Origin: Beroe forskalii
Taxonomy: Eukaryota; Ctenophora; Nuda; Beroida; Beroidae
Direction: 5' to 3'
Length of the DNA: 64,000 nt
NCBI GenBank assembly: GCA_011033025.1
Contig: WFMF01000186.1
Coordinates: forward strand, 1 to 64,000
Within the stretch, counting starts at the first letter, position 1. Each line of letters opens with the position of its first letter. Below, piece after piece: positions 34,540 through 48,500 of this stretch. Position numbers and translations under genes: made by a program. The notes beneath the pieces are model-generated. The model saw only the letters and a program-made list of their open reading frames with translations. It was not told where the DNA came from and ran no database searches.

Positions 34540-34612
34540 TTTATCATCTCTTACTGTCATCTCTTACTGTCATCTCTTACTGTCATCTCTTACTGTCATC
34601 TCTTACTGTTAA
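34540..34612. repeat. Tandem repeat, 14-bp unit (catctcttactgtc)
   Basis: Five near-perfect copies of catctcttactgt, just upstream of the membrane protein start codon (minus strand). Confidence 0.9.
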
Positions 34613-34619
34613 AACTATT

Positions 34620-35265
34620 GTCTAACTAAAACTAGGTAGCCAAAGATTACTTAGCTATAATCAAATGAACTATAGAATACAAATGAAGCAATTCAATCCT
34701 TCCTTTTTAGATAACTTGCTGTAACCAACTTAAAACAGAGTACATTATTGATACCTCCCTCTGATAAAAATATTCATTGGGAAATAATTTTCATGCTGGC
34801 AACCTTGAAGGCTTCAAACGGGGAAAAATCTCCGAAGAGAGTAAAATATTATATAGCTTGAGGAAGCACCAAACATCCATGATGGATGGTGTATCACAAT
34901 AACAGAATCAAATACTTGATTATAAACTAATAAAATCTGATATCAATCAATATTATCTGATTCAAGGTTTAATAGGGAAGGAGAGTGATAAAAAAAAGGT
35001 AAGGAAAATACTTAGATGCAATTCAATTATACTTAAATATATATGAATTAAAAATCTATCAAATTATAAAAACACCCGATGTTAGAATCTATTATGATAG
35101 CCAATAAACCCATATTTTAATGTCAGTGTCAAAAAGTAGGGTGCAAACAATGATATTATATGCCTTTGCAATAAAAAAACACACAATTCAATAAAGTCGG
35201 ACTAGCGTCCCCAATAAATTAGTAATCAGTTTTAGGTATAAGATTTAGATCAAGTGTATCCATTT
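34620..35265. other. Intergenic, nothing recognised
   Basis: AT-rich sequence with no coding frame or repeat array recognised. Confidence 0.5.
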
Positions 35266-35485
35266 CTGAGGTTTTACCATTGGGCTTGCCTCTGTAGCCC
35301 CGGGAGAGAAATGACATGTCTTGAGAAGGTCAAATCTTAGGCGCCTCCGCACAAAAGGCAACAGTGTCACTGTATGATTGTCCACTCTTATTACTCAGTT
35401 TCACAGCCAAATGCTTTAGAAATCTGGAGGCTTCGTTACCCATGCCTCCAGTTGTGCTGAACACTAGGGCTTCAAACTGAAAAAA
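35265..35485 (-). pseudogene. Retrotransposon polyprotein C-terminal fragment ('TTGGMG' motif), frameshifted
   Basis: On the minus strand the frame reads FEALVFSTTGGMGNEASRF then LKHLAVKLSNKSGQSYSDTV. This is the short conserved tail ('FTTTGGMG.E...F...LA..L..K....YS.T') found at the end of reverse transcriptase open reading frames of invertebrate retroelements. The next family block (RRRLRFDLLKT, corresponding to LRCRLSFSLLRS) is in another frame, so a frameshift separates them near 35345. Only about 200 bp remains. Confidence 0.7.
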
Positions 35486-35929
35486 CAGTATTTAGGGTCC
35501 TATTGATTTGATAACTCTGTTGCCTTTGTAGTATAATTATAGCAACAAATTTGTAGCAAATAACAGGCACAAAGTTATCAATTTTTCATTTCTTTATGCT
35601 TCAGACCTCAGGTTACTAGGGGCTGCTGCTCCTAGACCCCAACCGTGTTAATACTTATTTTAGCAACAATTGAGCTGGTTTGAAACAATGAGTTATCGTT
35701 TCTTGGTACTTTAAATTCCTGCTTATACATTCTTAAATCATCTTACAAACATTCAAAAACACAGTTCCATGAAAAGCAGCGCTCGCACTGAGTGCACTTA
35801 TTAATTTCTTTTTAAATAAGACCAGGGTCCTGATAAGGGTGCAAATTCTGAGCTGGATCAATGCCTGGACGAATTACATTATTTTTCAAAACTTGACTTA
35901 TCTTTCTGATTGCTAAACTAAACACGTAT

Positions 35930-36420
35930 ACCCCTGTTAACGTCGCGCTTCCTTTCACCTAACCAGGTTGCAGGTGCTAACGACGGCGCACTCCTTCCTA
36001 AGCCCGCATAGGTGTATGTAGGCGCCGCGCGCTTCCCTGAGGAAGCGCTCCGAGCGACGATTATAACAGGGGTATACGTGTTTAGCTTTAGCAAGCGCAC
36101 TCCACGCGCAAATAAAGCTCGCGCTCTGGTTAGAGTAACGCTTCCTCAGAACCGGGAAACGCGCGGCGCATTCACACTGCACCCTATGTGCATATGCGGG
36201 CTTAGGAAGCTCCTCGAACAAGCAATAATTAATTTTAAGCCCGAATAGGTAGACGCGCGCCGCCCGACGGCCCGACGCAATTCAAGCAGAGATATACGTT
36301 TTACTAAAACTAGGGGTGTTGCATTGATACCACACCTGGTTGTGCGCTTGCGCTTGCCGCGCCGTGCCGCGCACTCTGACACTCTGTGCGCAAAACCAGG
36401 GCGCCGCACCGGTTAGAGCA
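35930..36420. repeat. GC/CpG-rich fold-back region with inverted arms
   Basis: An island of high GC and CpG in AT-rich DNA. The left arm ctaaacacgtatacccctgt (from about 35918) has its reverse complement at 36064-36085, so about 35917-36085 forms a 170-bp fold-back. A second pair, cttcctaagcccgcatagg (about 35994) and atatgcgggcttaggaagc (about 36193), overlaps it, and cgcttcctcag repeats in both orientations. Small frames here are products of the composition and are not annotated. Confidence 0.75.
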
Positions 36421-37235
36421 ACTGTTTTGTGTTTGTTATTTTGTCCACCGTAAAAGCAAATGCTACTTGGAATTCTGTTTTTTATTTATTTTCTTAGATT
36501 ATTTGAATTTAATATATTTTTGTTCATGTGCAATAAATTTGGGAATTCTTTTCCTGAGATCATATTAGGTTGAATATTCGAGTTGATATCATGAAAAATG
36601 TATTCTATTCTATTCCAGTATTTCATTATATACCATAACTGAAGTGGTTTCATTTGTAAAATGTAAATTTTGTGCAATAACAATTATGTCTAGATTTGGT
36701 TGTTGTTGCTTAGGCAGTATTTTTCTTTGGAAAGTGACTGGATATTGTTTGTTTGGAAAGGTGGCTTGAAATCTTGTTTGATCAGTTTTCTCGACTGGGA
36801 AACCTATCATTTAACACAAGATTTTCTTAAAAACCAGTTCCCTAATAGCTTTTAGCCTCGTAGCTCAACTAATATTTCCCCAAATCATCTGGATGAAGAT
36901 ATTTACTTGATATAATCATGGTGTAACTGCTGAAAAATATTAACCATTGATTCATTAATGTAGAAGCATTATGTCATATTTATGTTCTTGGGAATGTTTT
37001 TAGTTTTTATCTTTTTTCTATTTCATTAGGATGTTTTCATCCTCTATTGCTCATTTTGAGCATGTGTTTTTAACCTTAATTCTGTGAACTTATTATCTTA
37101 ACCTATGTATTTAACTTTATTATTGATTTAATACTGTTGCACTGTCATATGTACTTTGCAAGTAATGTTTATCGTGGCACAGCTGTGCATTGAAATAAGT
37201 TGATGTGCCACTATAATATAAAAGTCTAAATTATC
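36421..37235. other. Intergenic, nothing recognised
   Basis: AT-rich, T-biased sequence without a recognisable gene or repeat. Confidence 0.5.
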
Positions 37236-37242
37236 ATTATAA

Positions 37243-38065
37243 ACATAATGTTTGAAGCGATTGATCATTTCAGTGAAACACAAAAATTCTCAAATATGAA
37301 ATCAAACCCATACACTTTGCACCGCTATTCAACTGTCAGTTTCGAGATAAAATATCTCTTCTTCAGGAACTCCACAAAGTGTGACACAACATTCTTAGTT
37401 AGTTAATTTGATGTGTTGTGTTGTAAGTTTAAAACTTATTATTATTATTATTCAAATTCAAGTGTATTAGACTAATTAATTAATTATTAATTCAAATTTA
37501 TTGAGCCATGCATTTCAAGTAACCAGTTTAGCACCTTTTTGTTTAGTTTGTGCTCTGAAGTGCTTCTAACTTTCAGTCACTACTGATTTTCTTTTGGATG
37601 TTTTCATCAATTTCTATGCATCAATTCATGCTTTTTTAACCTTAAATTATTACATAATTTTCATTTGAATATTGTTGGCCCATGCATTTCTGGTAACCAG
37701 TTTAGCACAGTTTTGATATAGTACATTGTGCTGGCAAGAAGGAGCATGTTTCCCGTAGATTAAATAATTAATCAATTATGTGAAGTTTATGGAGTACCAT
37801 GTACATGTTTAGACATAGTAAAATTTCTTTACCATTCTTGAAAGCCTCTTCAGTCTTGATATAATGATTATTACTTTTATATGTAATTATACCATGCTGT
37901 ACCATATATATACCATACTTACAACACAACACATATTACAACATATTACAACACAACACATATTAAATTAACTAACTGAGAAGGTTGTGTTGCACTATAT
38001 GGAGTTCCTGAAGAAGAGATTTTTATAATCTTGAAACTGTCAGTAGAAAAGTGGAGTATAGTGTG
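37243..38065. repeat. R1 repeat copies in inverted arrangement
   Basis: 37243-37440 carries the full R1 sequence (as at 31835-31938 plus 33970-34100). 37915-38060 carries the same atctcttcttcaggaactc and gttgtgttgtaa modules in reverse orientation. The arms enclose about 470 bp of AT-rich DNA, so the whole could be one element of about 820 bp with long inverted ends, or two independent insertions. A further remnant of the ttagttaatttaatatgtgttg module is at 39395-39425. Confidence 0.65.
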
Positions 38066-38069
38066 TGGG

Positions 38070-39136
38070 TTAGATTAGATTACTTTATTGAAAGTTGTTT
38101 GTTGCACTGCATCACCAGGTTCTGATGATTCGGGCACCATACCGTTAAATCAGAACATCGGTGAGATTCCCTGGAACGGAGCTTCGTTGCTGCTCCCGAG
38201 GCCGTAGTCTGTAGATTAGCTTGCTAATACTACAGCGATGGTGCGTTAAGACCAAGAAGCAACAAGTAGGCTGCCAACTTATGCTCTTGGAGTATAAGAA
38301 CAATGTGCAACCTAACAGACTAGCGCTGTATCAGCCATTAGTCTTTTCTCTTAAAGTCAATAGTTCTTTGTGCTTTCAGCCGGATGAGAACTAAAAAAAT
38401 CCTCCAGATCTACCAGTGAGGTTCCAGTCTCTTAAAGCTTTCAGCCGTTGTGTACTTTCTCTCTTAAATGCAAACTGATCCATAAACCCCTAGAGATCAG
38501 GAACTGTCTCGAAACAACGTGTATAGAGACAGTTCACCCGGCCCTTCTTCCGAAGGGAAAAAGGACCGGCTAACCCAATACCCGGGATAATCCTTTTCAA
38601 CCAAATCATACAAAAGTAACTAACAACAAAAGACGACGATAATCAAGTTTAATCAAGACAATAATGGAAGGAGAGCAGGAGGGTCCTGACATTTTGATAA
38701 TCTACCACTTAACATGAAACCCGTACCACTGTTTTTAATTACCTGATACCGAAGGCAACCCAGCTCATGCCATCAAAACTTCACTTACCTTTATGACTTT
38801 TTTGACTGATCCATGGCAATGTGGACAGAGAGAGTAAATCTATTTTTCTGTGCTTTGGACAGAGATATAGTTGACTCAAACTGTAGTGTGCAGCAGTAAA
38901 GGCGGCTTGTCTGGCCTAACACCCGGACCCCCATTGCTCAGTGAAGTTCACCAAGCCAATGTCACTGAAATGCTGTTCCCAATAAAGCCAGAGCACCCAG
39001 TGGGTACCAGTGGCAACTTGCCGTCGCTATAAGTGGTGTCCCGTGGCCCCAGTGCTGGCAGTGCCCTTAAGGGTACTGTCCCCCTTACTTCCGAGTTTGG
39101 GGAACCTACAATACAATACAATACAATACAATGCAC
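38070..39136. repeat. SINE/LINE 3'-end-like repeat with (ACAAT)n tail
   Basis: A block of moderately GC-rich sequence, unlike its neighbours, ending in ggggaacctacaatacaata followed by a pentanucleotide run to about 39133. Ending in a short simple repeat is typical of retroposed SINEs and CR1-type LINE tails. A diverged relative of its last 100 bp (ggccctgtgctggcatgg, cgggattgggac) is at 43195-43280. No coding capacity was seen. Confidence 0.55.
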
Positions 39137-39507
39137 TGCATCAATGATCAATCACATCAAACATACTGTATCCTAGTTTGACTACAAAGATGACTATATT
39201 TGTTCTACAAAGAAGAAGTATCTTAGTATCTTTAATGTGATCCTTCATGATATCAAGTGAATGAGGTAATGAAACTCAATGATGATAATGAAAGGAATGA
39301 ATCAAACAATTTCACACAACCATGCAAATCCACTGACAGTTTTGGAATTCAAAATTCCATCTTCAGGATCCCCGTGTGAATGTTAATCATCCTCAGTTAG
39401 TTAATTTAATATGTGTTGTGTTGTAGTATCATAACTTTATTATCCCTTAAGTTTAATTAATTTTAATTAAGTTTAATCAATAATAACCTATGAGAATCAA
39501 ATTTGAG

Positions 39508-42500
39508 ATGCCATTTTTCAACAAAAAGGCCAGTGAAAAAAAGAAAGGTAGTGAGAAGATCAGTAGCAAATACAATGTAAAGGAAGTCTTGGGCTCGTAA
39601 GTGACATTTTACTGTTCAGTTTTGAAGCTACAAAATATAATTGATGATTTGTTCTACAATGAAATTTTAGCAATCTCATGTTTGAAAGCACCACTTTAAG
39701 TTTGTAATCCTTTGTGATATCCAATAATCTTACTATATATAATTCTTCATCATATAATTTTCTAATCCTTTGTCTGATATCTGAACCAATTATTCAAATA
39801 GATGAATGTTTTTGTGTGTCTCATCAGCAGACCATTAACATATTTCAGGTACTGCTTTCTAGCAGGACCCAGTCTTTTATTTAAATAGAATGTGTGGGGA
39901 ATTTACATATTGAGTGGGTGCCACTGTCCCAATTTTTCCCTACTCAAGAAAAAGTGGATTGGGACAAATGGGACATTTGGCACATTCAGGACAATTGGGA
40001 CAAAAAATGGAACAAATATCACTCAAAAAATGAAGTTTGGACTGTGAAAATTAGAAAAATGGACATTTGAGACAGCTGAGAAGAAAAATGGGACTCAAAA
40101 ATTGAATTTGAACAGGGACAAATGGTATATTTGGGACCAAATGGTACATTTAGGTCAAAATACAGTACAAATTGGAACAAAAGTGGCAGTGACTCAAATG
40201 GTTGTATATTTGGGCCACAGTTTGGCATTCTTAAATACCACAACCTATGATATGTCATATGAGAACAAACATGATAGTTTCTGTGAATCCTTATATTTAG
40301 TATCATTTCCTTGATACCTTATATCCCCGATTGAGTTATTATATTGCTCATATCACTCTTTCAGATATATGAAGTACCAAAGATATGTCATTATATTTGT
40401 ATTGCTATTTATATAACCAATTATTGTTTGCCATTGCTTCCTAACCACCTACAAGTTTCACTGTTTAAATGCAGCAACTCCTGCAATGCTAACATATAAC
40501 TGTATGTCTGTTTCTAGCAAAAGTTGCAGTGTAGTGACATATTGGCAGTTAATGTTGTGTTGAAACTGCCACATTATTTTAAATGTCATTGGTTTGAATC
40601 TTTTGAATGCCTCATGAAATTTAGTCTTACCAATCTACAGAGTTATCCTTTCCACTTGCATCAAGAGTGTTAATGACTCTGCTTAACATAAACAATTATG
40701 TGCTGATTTTCACATGACCTATCAATAATAACACTTATTGTGGCAATGCATATTATGTGATAAGCTTCGATGGTTATCCACTCCATACTTCCACATGTGC
40801 ACACACTGCGTATATTATAAATACACCACCCTGGCACATGGTAATTGGACTCAAAATCCCATGAGACTTGGCTTATCTGTCCTATGACGGTTCCTAAATT
40901 ATATATTGCTTTTTATGTTACATCAAGTGTAGGCGTATATACCTATTAAGTTTCAAAGCAAGTATCGATGATAATTTCATGTTATATAGCATAATAGTAA
41001 TACGAGGGCAATAGAGAGGCGAACATGAATAATACAATCTTGAAGCGAATTGACAGATAGTCTGCATAACATTCAATTGACATGATGTCATTCGAGTGCT
41101 ATTCTGGTTCATGAAGGTGTATAAAGCATGTAATACCTACAAATTATGGACACACCACTTGCATAAAACTTAACATCTCTATGACATCTAGTATGTTAGT
41201 TTATACAGGGTTAATAGCTACAAAGCTTTGGATATAAAATGTGAGCTCCACTATTAGTCGTAAACCAATTTAGTTTCATGTAATCTACGATTTTATTTCA
41301 GCGGTGCCTTCTCAGAAGTATGCCTGTGCGTTCACAAGGAAACTGGGAAAAAGTGAGTTTCAGTGGGGAGCGTTCTCATGTGGCAATAATTTCAAAGTTT
41401 TCGTCGTCTTTCTTCAAGTTACTATGTTGCAATCATCTGTTCTTTTAAGTTTTTAATTCGATAAATTATTATTAATCTTATTTTATCAGCATTGTTAAAG
41501 TTACAATAGGTATTATTTGTTTATTTCTAAGGTATCATTCTATCATCATCATTAATATTATCACCATTAATTTTTAATGTCAAGTTTTAAAATGTGCTCA
41601 TTCGGAATCTTTTAAAACGCCCCTCAAAAATCTTTAAAATGTGCTTTAAAATGTGCTCATTCGGAATCTTTTAAAACGCCCCTCAAAAATCCCTGTCTGG
41701 AACGGGTCTAAGAGACATGATGCCGCCTTGATCACCTCATATCCTTAATTTCTTAATTTCACGTGTCTACTAACATTACCCTCTCGTGCTTTTATCTTTT
41801 GTTCGTTGAAAAAGTTTCTTCCTACGTAAGTTCTTATGTACCCTTATCAGGCATGATTCCTTAAACCTAACCCTATTACTCTGGTTTCAATGTTTCATAG
41901 ATTCTTTAATTCATTAAAAACGTGTTTCTTCATAAGTTTTCATTTTGGTCCTAGTCGGGGTGCGTACAGTGTGTACGCACGGCCTCCGGGTGTAGGTTTC
42001 TTGGGTTAGAGGCCGAAAACCGAGTGCCGTACACTTTGTACTGCATAATCACCCTTACCCAACTGACGACCCGTTTAAACCCATGAGCACCTGATGTTTT
42101 TTAGGCCTTATTAATTTAAATTATTAGTAGTACCATTTATTCCTTCCGTGTTCATTAGTAACTAATGTTTCTTGAACCGTAGCATGAGCTCTTGTTCTTT
42201 TAACTTCTTGTTCGTTACTTACTTCTTAAACCGTAGCATGAACTTTATTATACTTTATTAACCTTATTGACATGGCTGAACGGACTACAGCAATTCTGTA
42301 CTGTAGTTTGTAGATAAAAATATTATAATACACGTTAAAAATTTAAACGGTTCATTTTTAACTATTGGAAGACCCTTTGGAGGCTTTTGTCACTAGAGAC
42401 TCATGAGTCAATGTAAAAACTACAATACAGTAAAACATATCGTATATTTATCATTATGCAATAGGTAAATAATATTATAATATTAGAATTTACATAAATA

Positions 42501-45500
42501 TTTTGCAAAATATTCTGTTAATTATCAACCTTTCAAGACGCACACTACCTCTCTCTTTCTGAGGAATGCATAATATTTCATCGAATTTTCGGAAATATTC
42601 ATCCTAAACTTGCGAGCTTATGATTTAACTTCAAACCTGTCTGGGGTTACGGTTTTCGAAGTAACGTGCAAGATGAAGACGTGACAGGTAAATACTGTAA
42701 ACCGGCTTTCATCGGCTTAGAATTTAGAAAGTTAGGAAATGCTCTCTGTTCGAGTTATACAGTTATAAAGTTGTAATATTCAGAATAAAGCATCGCTCAT
42801 ACTGCAAAAGTTTAAAGATTTAATTATATTGTTAATTTTACAACTAGAAAAGGAAAATTGGGTATATTGTCGTAGCCTATCGGCACAAACAAAAATTATT
42901 ACCGCATGCTTACAAAATATTATCAAGATTGTTTAATCCTCAGATATGCCGTCAAGTGTATCGATAAGAAGAGTTTAAAAGGAAAGGAGGACAGTCTGGA
43001 GAACGAAATCGCCGTTTTAAAAGCGTAAGTACCGACCAAAGAAATTGTTACTGAATTAATTACACGTGCGGCCTCATGCAGGAAGGTGACGGAGGTACCT
43101 GCCATTTTCATCGTTATTCAATAGTTTAAACTTTTAAGTGGTATAAGACAGCGAGATATACTGAAGGGAAAAGGAAGTTGTTCAGTGGTCTGATGACATG
43201 GTGGTTGGTGTTCCTTGGCCCTGTGCTGGCATGGAACTGCTCCCCATCTTTCGGGATTGGGACTTTAACCATAAAAATTACAATGATAAGGTGGCATCAA
43301 ACTGAGACGCTTGTAATCTAGTAATCTACTTGAAGTTGAATTAATGGAGCTGTGTTTGCGCGAGTACGATGATTGAGAAGGTCTATATAATAATAGTATA
43401 AAAATTCTTTGATGAGTACACTTCGTTGTGATGTTGGTAACAGTATAGTATGACGATTCTTTGATGAGTACTCTTCGTTGTGATGTTGGTAACAGTATAG
43501 TATGACGATTCTTTGATGAGTACAATTCGTTGTAATGTAGTGTTGGCCCTCATCAAAACTTGGCGGTACACTTCTTGCTTTCAATAACTCACTCAATAAG
43601 TGAGTCACGTAATTAAATTGCGTACTAATTTATTGTCGCACCAATCAGGTGTCGCATTAATTAACTGTCGCACTAACTAAGTGTCGTAGTACTTATATAC
43701 TGTGGCACTAATTAAGTGCGCACTTGTTTAGTGTCGCAATAATCTAACTGTCGCACTACATAAAAGTATCGCCAAAAGGCAGGTGGTTCAAGCTGCATGT
43801 TGTTGTAGACGCAGTGTGCCTAGTCACTCCCCCATAGGCGATATAATTGATAGTATTAATTATATGGCCCTTGGCCACCCCCGTATTAATAATACGGGGG
43901 TGACCAAGGACTCCTAAGAAATACAGTATACACCTCCTTTCCTGTCCTCCTCCTATTGACGATATAATAGTGTTTGTGGTCATATGAAAGTTGTGTGTTC
44001 GTCGGTCAATCTTCACTTTGATAATGATCTCTGACATTCCTTTATGATTATAAGCATCCTCGTATTGTATGGGGAGAATACTTGCCTCGATCAGGCGTAT
44101 GAGTGCAGTCGACGAGACTCCGCGCAGCAGCATTCCGCAGCCATTAATGTAAATGAGCTGTATATTTCAGATGAAAAGCTGCGTCATTAGTCCTTAGAAT
44201 TTCCATGTTGTGAATTATTCCCTACAATAATTCATGATCCACACAGATCCACATTCCACATTCTGTTCCACATAGAAACATCGAAATATTTAAAATCAAT
44301 TCGATGCTAGCGTGTTTATAAAATCTAATTTACACTCGCACTTTTATTAAACGATCCCCCTGACTCTTAATCTAATTGGTGTATCAAATAACGTGGATAA
44401 TAATTAATTAGTTTAAATCAACAAATCGGTCCTGATTTATTACAGAATGGTCATTACGGAGCCATTTTATCCATAGAAGCATAGAATTCTTCAGATGAAT
44501 GAAGACACGTCTTGGCGAGCAATCTTGAAATTAATTGAGTCGCATAAATTAGTTTAGCACTCTGTACTGTGGTTTGTAGATCATAAATAGTCATAAATCC
44601 TTCGCTTTCTGAGAAAAAGTGTCAAAAATATGCAATGGTTGGGGCGAATAAGTGTCAGAATGCTGAACAAGTTCAATCTATCACTAAATTCCTGGAATAA
44701 TGATATGTTCAACATAATCTAGCATATTATGTTCTTCAGAGTTTTGCGGAAAAATATATCGTAAAACTTTATCGTTTCACGGTTTAGTGAGGTCTGCAGT
44801 AAAATAACTCAAATATCTTTTGACAAAGCACTTGCGGTGTGTGTTTATCCTGCAATAGTCAAAGAAAACAGAAAAACATACATGCTGTGAAGCACCACGT
44901 TCATTCATTTACACACAAAGGTCAAAGACTTCACTCAAATAACAGGCGTGTGAGGGTGATGTCATTATCATGTTATCACACAGGGCGCTGATGATATAAC
45001 GTACTGAGCTATTCCATCGTGCGCTGGCTAACATTTCAGTGTAAATATGCTGTATATGATGCGGCAGTTTTAGATCTACAGTCCGCACAGTATATGATAA
45101 TGTATGTATGTCATGATATTGATTCTGAATTTTTTGATGTCCGGTTCCGGTTTTATTAACGCAAAGCATGAAAAGTAAGTACGCATCATCGAATCATCAA
45201 TTCACTTCACTGAACCCTGGTTATGACATCACGATTTCCAGACGGTAACACTTGTGTGCTCCTAAAACTATAAAACGGTCTCAGGGTCTTTGGGAAACGG
45301 AAGATTTTATCGTTTACGTTGTAAATATTATATTCCAGGTTGCAACTTGCAGATCTGCAATAGGCAGAAGGAAATACCATCATTTTCATGCTTTAGAGTA
45401 GTGAAGTCATGATTCCGAATTCCGTTTATTTGTAAACTGCCCTCTTGTGGCACATGCATGTGTAATTGAGCGCTTTAAACGATTTCGGTAAAAGTTTTGC

Positions 45501-48500
45501 CAAATTTATCCCATTCCATCTATGTGGAATCGCTTTTAAAACCTTTCTGGAGTTCAACATTTTTTATATTTTTCAAATTTCCAAGCCTAGACAAACCGGC
45601 GTCTTCGAACTGCGTTTTCGCCGGTAAATCATGGATTCAGTTAAAATGCTCCTAAGTCCTGAATACACTATGCAGTATACACTATGTCCTGTATGCACTA
45701 TTCGAGCATCTTCCTCCCCTTTAATGCTGTTTTTACTACTAACAATAGACATTAGACATGACTAATCACTAGTGCAAGTGTACTGTGGTTTGTAGATTAA
45801 AATATACATGCAGCCTCTAGGGATGAAGATCATATCGCCCACGGCCCACGCCCGCGCGTGCGATATGATGATATATCCCTCGAGGGCACTAGCCCGAGGG
45901 CCGAGGTGATATATCGTATAGCACGCTGGGCTCAAAGGGCCCGAGTGTTATACGAAATTCAGCCCAGCAGGTGAGGATGGTTTATATCCAATCGCGTGCA
46001 CGGATTAATTAATCGTGCATTAATGCATTAATCGATCAGTCAATAATTCGGCCTTCGTCCCCATTGTTAATTGCATTGGTTAATGCATACACTCAGGACG
46101 ATAAACCCCTACTATATAGCGTGCACCGATATACCGCCATCCCAAACATCGCGCACACGAGGCGATATAACGCTGAATCCTGTCTTAGTACACTCTCTCT
46201 ACTAAAAATAAACCTGAAGGAACACTTATCATGTTTCCACAATTCACTCAACAGACTCATGACATCGGTTGAGATGTTGTGATGCCATAGAAAGTTTAAA
46301 TTTGCCCTGAAGCCTTGCTTCACTGTCATTTCCACAGTTCCACCGGGGATTACCAGATTTATTAATGTATGATGTATGAAATGTATACTTTATACTTAGA
46401 TTAAACTGAGCACATCATTATCGCTGAGATAAGAAAACTTAGATAGAATGTCCCTGAATGTTGATTGGCGGTGCTGCCTAATTTTATTGATTATTATAAT
46501 GATTATTAAGTGATTATCATAATGGATTATTTTATCGGTATAATTGGCTATCACAAAAGCCATGAATTTTGATGGATTGATTTCATAGTTCTACAATATT
46601 CCTTACACAAATTCTCTTTAAAATGAGTATTCGATTTCCACCCGTTAAGCCGTAAATATTATTTTATCATCACGAAGTGTTAGAATTCTGGCTCCGACAC
46701 TCTAAAACCAATGACATAAACCACCATATCGCCATGACATAATATTTCCGGAAAATTTAGATTATCGAAGAATTCGAAGTTGAATATGTTGTTTAAAATC
46801 TTAGCATAAACGTATACTGGCTGAAATCCAGGCGATCCATTTTCAACTGGATTAAATAATAAGGGATCCTTCGTAAATTCGGGGACCAATTTTAAAATTA
46901 AACCTTCTCGAATTGGGGATGATCAAGGCTTCTAGATCAAAAGGGCCCTACAAAGCTACAAACCTCTGGTTAGGCTGAACATCATGGGCCCAGAAAACAA
47001 ACGCTGGATAAATCATTCAAAAAATAAATGAATGCTTGGTCTGTTTTCCTGCATCTAAACAAGGATTGGGTGTTGTGGTAATCTCACTTATAATAACTGC
47101 AGTGGTCTCAGTTTGCCAAGTTCCCTGGATCAGTTGCTGCCTGGATCAGTTGCTCCCTGGATCAGTTGCTGCCTGGTTATCTCAACAGAATGCAGCGAAA
47201 TTCAATTAATCAAGATCAAGAGGTCCGTAGTATTCGTAGTATTGTACACAGACAAGGGGGGCATGTACGTGACGCAGTGGTATCGTAGGATTGAGAAATC
47301 CACAGGAAACTAACCAATCAGGGAGGGGATGTACGGACAACTCTCGCGCTGATTGGTCAATATCAAATGAACCTGTGGGTAAGTAGGTTGATATTGTACA
47401 CACTACACCGTGTAAGATCACGAGATGTGCATCAGAGAGTGGTTGGGTTTTAGTTATATAATGTTGGGCGTGTAAACCCTAACAAGATACTTTGATAGAA
47501 ACATAGAATGAAATCCTTGATATCAATGAGCTTTTTGTGACTAATCCTGCTCCGTGTTATCTATGAGTTTTACGGTATATCAGTGTGGGTTCAAGTCGGA
47601 AAACGATATAAGAGTTTGTGGTTGCCTTCACTAGCACAGTGTGCCAGGGTGTACTTGTTTTTTCTATAGAATCGGGAAGTGTATTCCCAAGAACAGCTGA
47701 TGATTAGTCTTCACTATGATCTGCTAAAGTGCTAATTAATACAAGCTTTCCTGTGTGTCGCTGGTTTTCAAGCCAGTAATTTCCTGTGGATGCGTAACTA
47801 TAGAGTAAAGCAGTTCGAGTGGACTAGGAAATATCCAAATTCCTGGCACAAATCATGCAATTGGTTTGGCGATACATCGAATGATATATCTGCTGATGAT
47901 TCTGACAAAATGGGTTGGCGTATGTGTTTTTTGTCTTTAAATTGGACCGATCCCGATATGCTATTTGCCACGAATTATATATCTGAGACAGATCTTTTGT
48001 TCTGATAATACTGAAGGATATATAAGTATTATTCCAGATACATAGTACGACTTTTCTGGGATGTATCGTAAACTCATGTGCCATCCTATGATGACAATAC
48101 TAAAGTGAATGTTTTCTGACCGATGTAGCCTCAACTCAGTCTATAGTCTTTTGTTTTGGATACAGAAGCATAATTCAAATCCTAGACACTGCATGAAATG
48201 AAGAAGCGCTTCATACCTCAGTGGCATCAACAGACCACACTGAGCTATGATAATGACGTCATCAAATGACCAGTCAGATCCATAGTATTGAAGTCATCTC
48301 AACCTCTAATTATTTTTGTGGTAAGATCTATAGATTACCGCAATATGGCCTTATATCTTCCTTTGAGAATTGCACTTCGCCACTTTAATCAGAGGATTGT
48401 TCTCCCCATTATGTTGAGTAATATCCAGATAATGATGGCTGTCACGTGTAAGAGTCATGTGACTGAACCTTGGCCAGAACACCACAGATCACAATCTTGT

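Noticed and set aside
35918..36409. Cluster of Arg-rich short frames on both strands
   Set aside because: They arise from the GC-rich palindromic sequence; both strands read similarly basic nonsense.
47790..48084. Short frames on both strands (71 and 86 residues)
   Set aside because: No family features, signal peptide or flanking splice logic; within a 7-kb kinase intron and of chance length.
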